This document shows, piece after piece, positions 63,878 through 64,000 of a stretch of 64,000 nucleotides of DNA; positions within the stretch are counted from its first letter, which is position 1; each line of letters opens with the position of its first letter. The notes under the pieces are model-generated. The model did no database searches. It was given only the letters and a program-made list of their open reading frames with translations, and had not been told where the DNA came from. The translations under genes and the position numbers were made by a program. The DNA comes from Candidula unifasciata (Eukaryota; Mollusca; Gastropoda; Stylommatophora; Geomitridae): NCBI GenBank assembly GCA_905116865.2, contig CAJHNH020000199.1:309529-373528 (forward strand). The letters run 5' to 3'.

Positions 63878-64000
63878 CTTGGCATTCGTTAGCTGTAAAC
63901 TCTGGCAGAAAATTTTGGTTGTTTGTCCACTTCTAGACTCTAGCCTTGTTCCAGAACCTGAGTTTTGCATGCATATCCATTTTACAGATCTGTCTTATTT
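63878..64000 (+). repeat. Dispersed repeat family F, cut by window end
   Basis: ggcattcgttagctgtaaac, tctggcagaaaattttggtt and gcatatccattttacagatc match the first half of the family. Confidence 0.7.

Overview
This is nuclear DNA of an animal, most likely a mollusc and probably a gastropod. The evidence is split genes with GT-AG introns, very dense simple and tandem repeats, several tRNA-derived SINE families, RTE-like and Jockey-like LINE debris, and hAT and Tigger remnants. The species cannot be fixed from the window alone. Nothing bacterial is present: no operons, CRISPR arrays or tRNA/rRNA genes.

Two host genes face each other. On the + strand (2443 to about 31987, 5' end not found) is a concentrative nucleoside transporter of the SLC28/CNT family. 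I rebuilt 11 exons whose phases all agree and which cover the protein from an N-terminal membrane segment to the C-terminus. On the - strand (63715 down to 36767, 5' exons beyond the window) is NDUFS1, the 75 kDa iron-sulfur subunit of mitochondrial complex I. It has 13 exons in consistent phase, encoding 588 residues plus a stop. The two genes are functionally unrelated neighbours, arranged tail to tail with about 4.8 kb between them.

The rest, by far the larger part, is repeat. 0-2.4 kb: an A/C-skewed tract and a dead Tigger element. 2.4-32 kb: CNT introns holding minisatellites, a 2.9 kb decayed RTE-like LINE (17.1-20.0 kb), LINE 3' fragments, SINEs and a 1.5 kb stepwise microsatellite (24.8-26.3 kb). 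32-36.8 kb: intergenic, with a 50-bp satellite and a Jockey RNase H fragment. 36.8-63.7 kb: NDUFS1 introns, with a 5 kb array of a 54-bp unit (53.3-58.6 kb), a 40-bp array, an unrelated second 54-bp array, and hAT-type elements with 8-bp target duplications.

The most striking observation is that tandem duplications repeatedly include an exon-intron junction. Three CNT exons (ending 9679, 24622 and 30282) and two NDUFS1 exons (donor at 39444, acceptor at 44751) each have their own splice site plus 15-36 bp of exon copied 1 to about 17 times into the adjoining intron. In two cases the unit is a multiple of three (66 and 39 bp), so use of a copied donor would add in-frame peptide. I rank this as the finding most worth testing.
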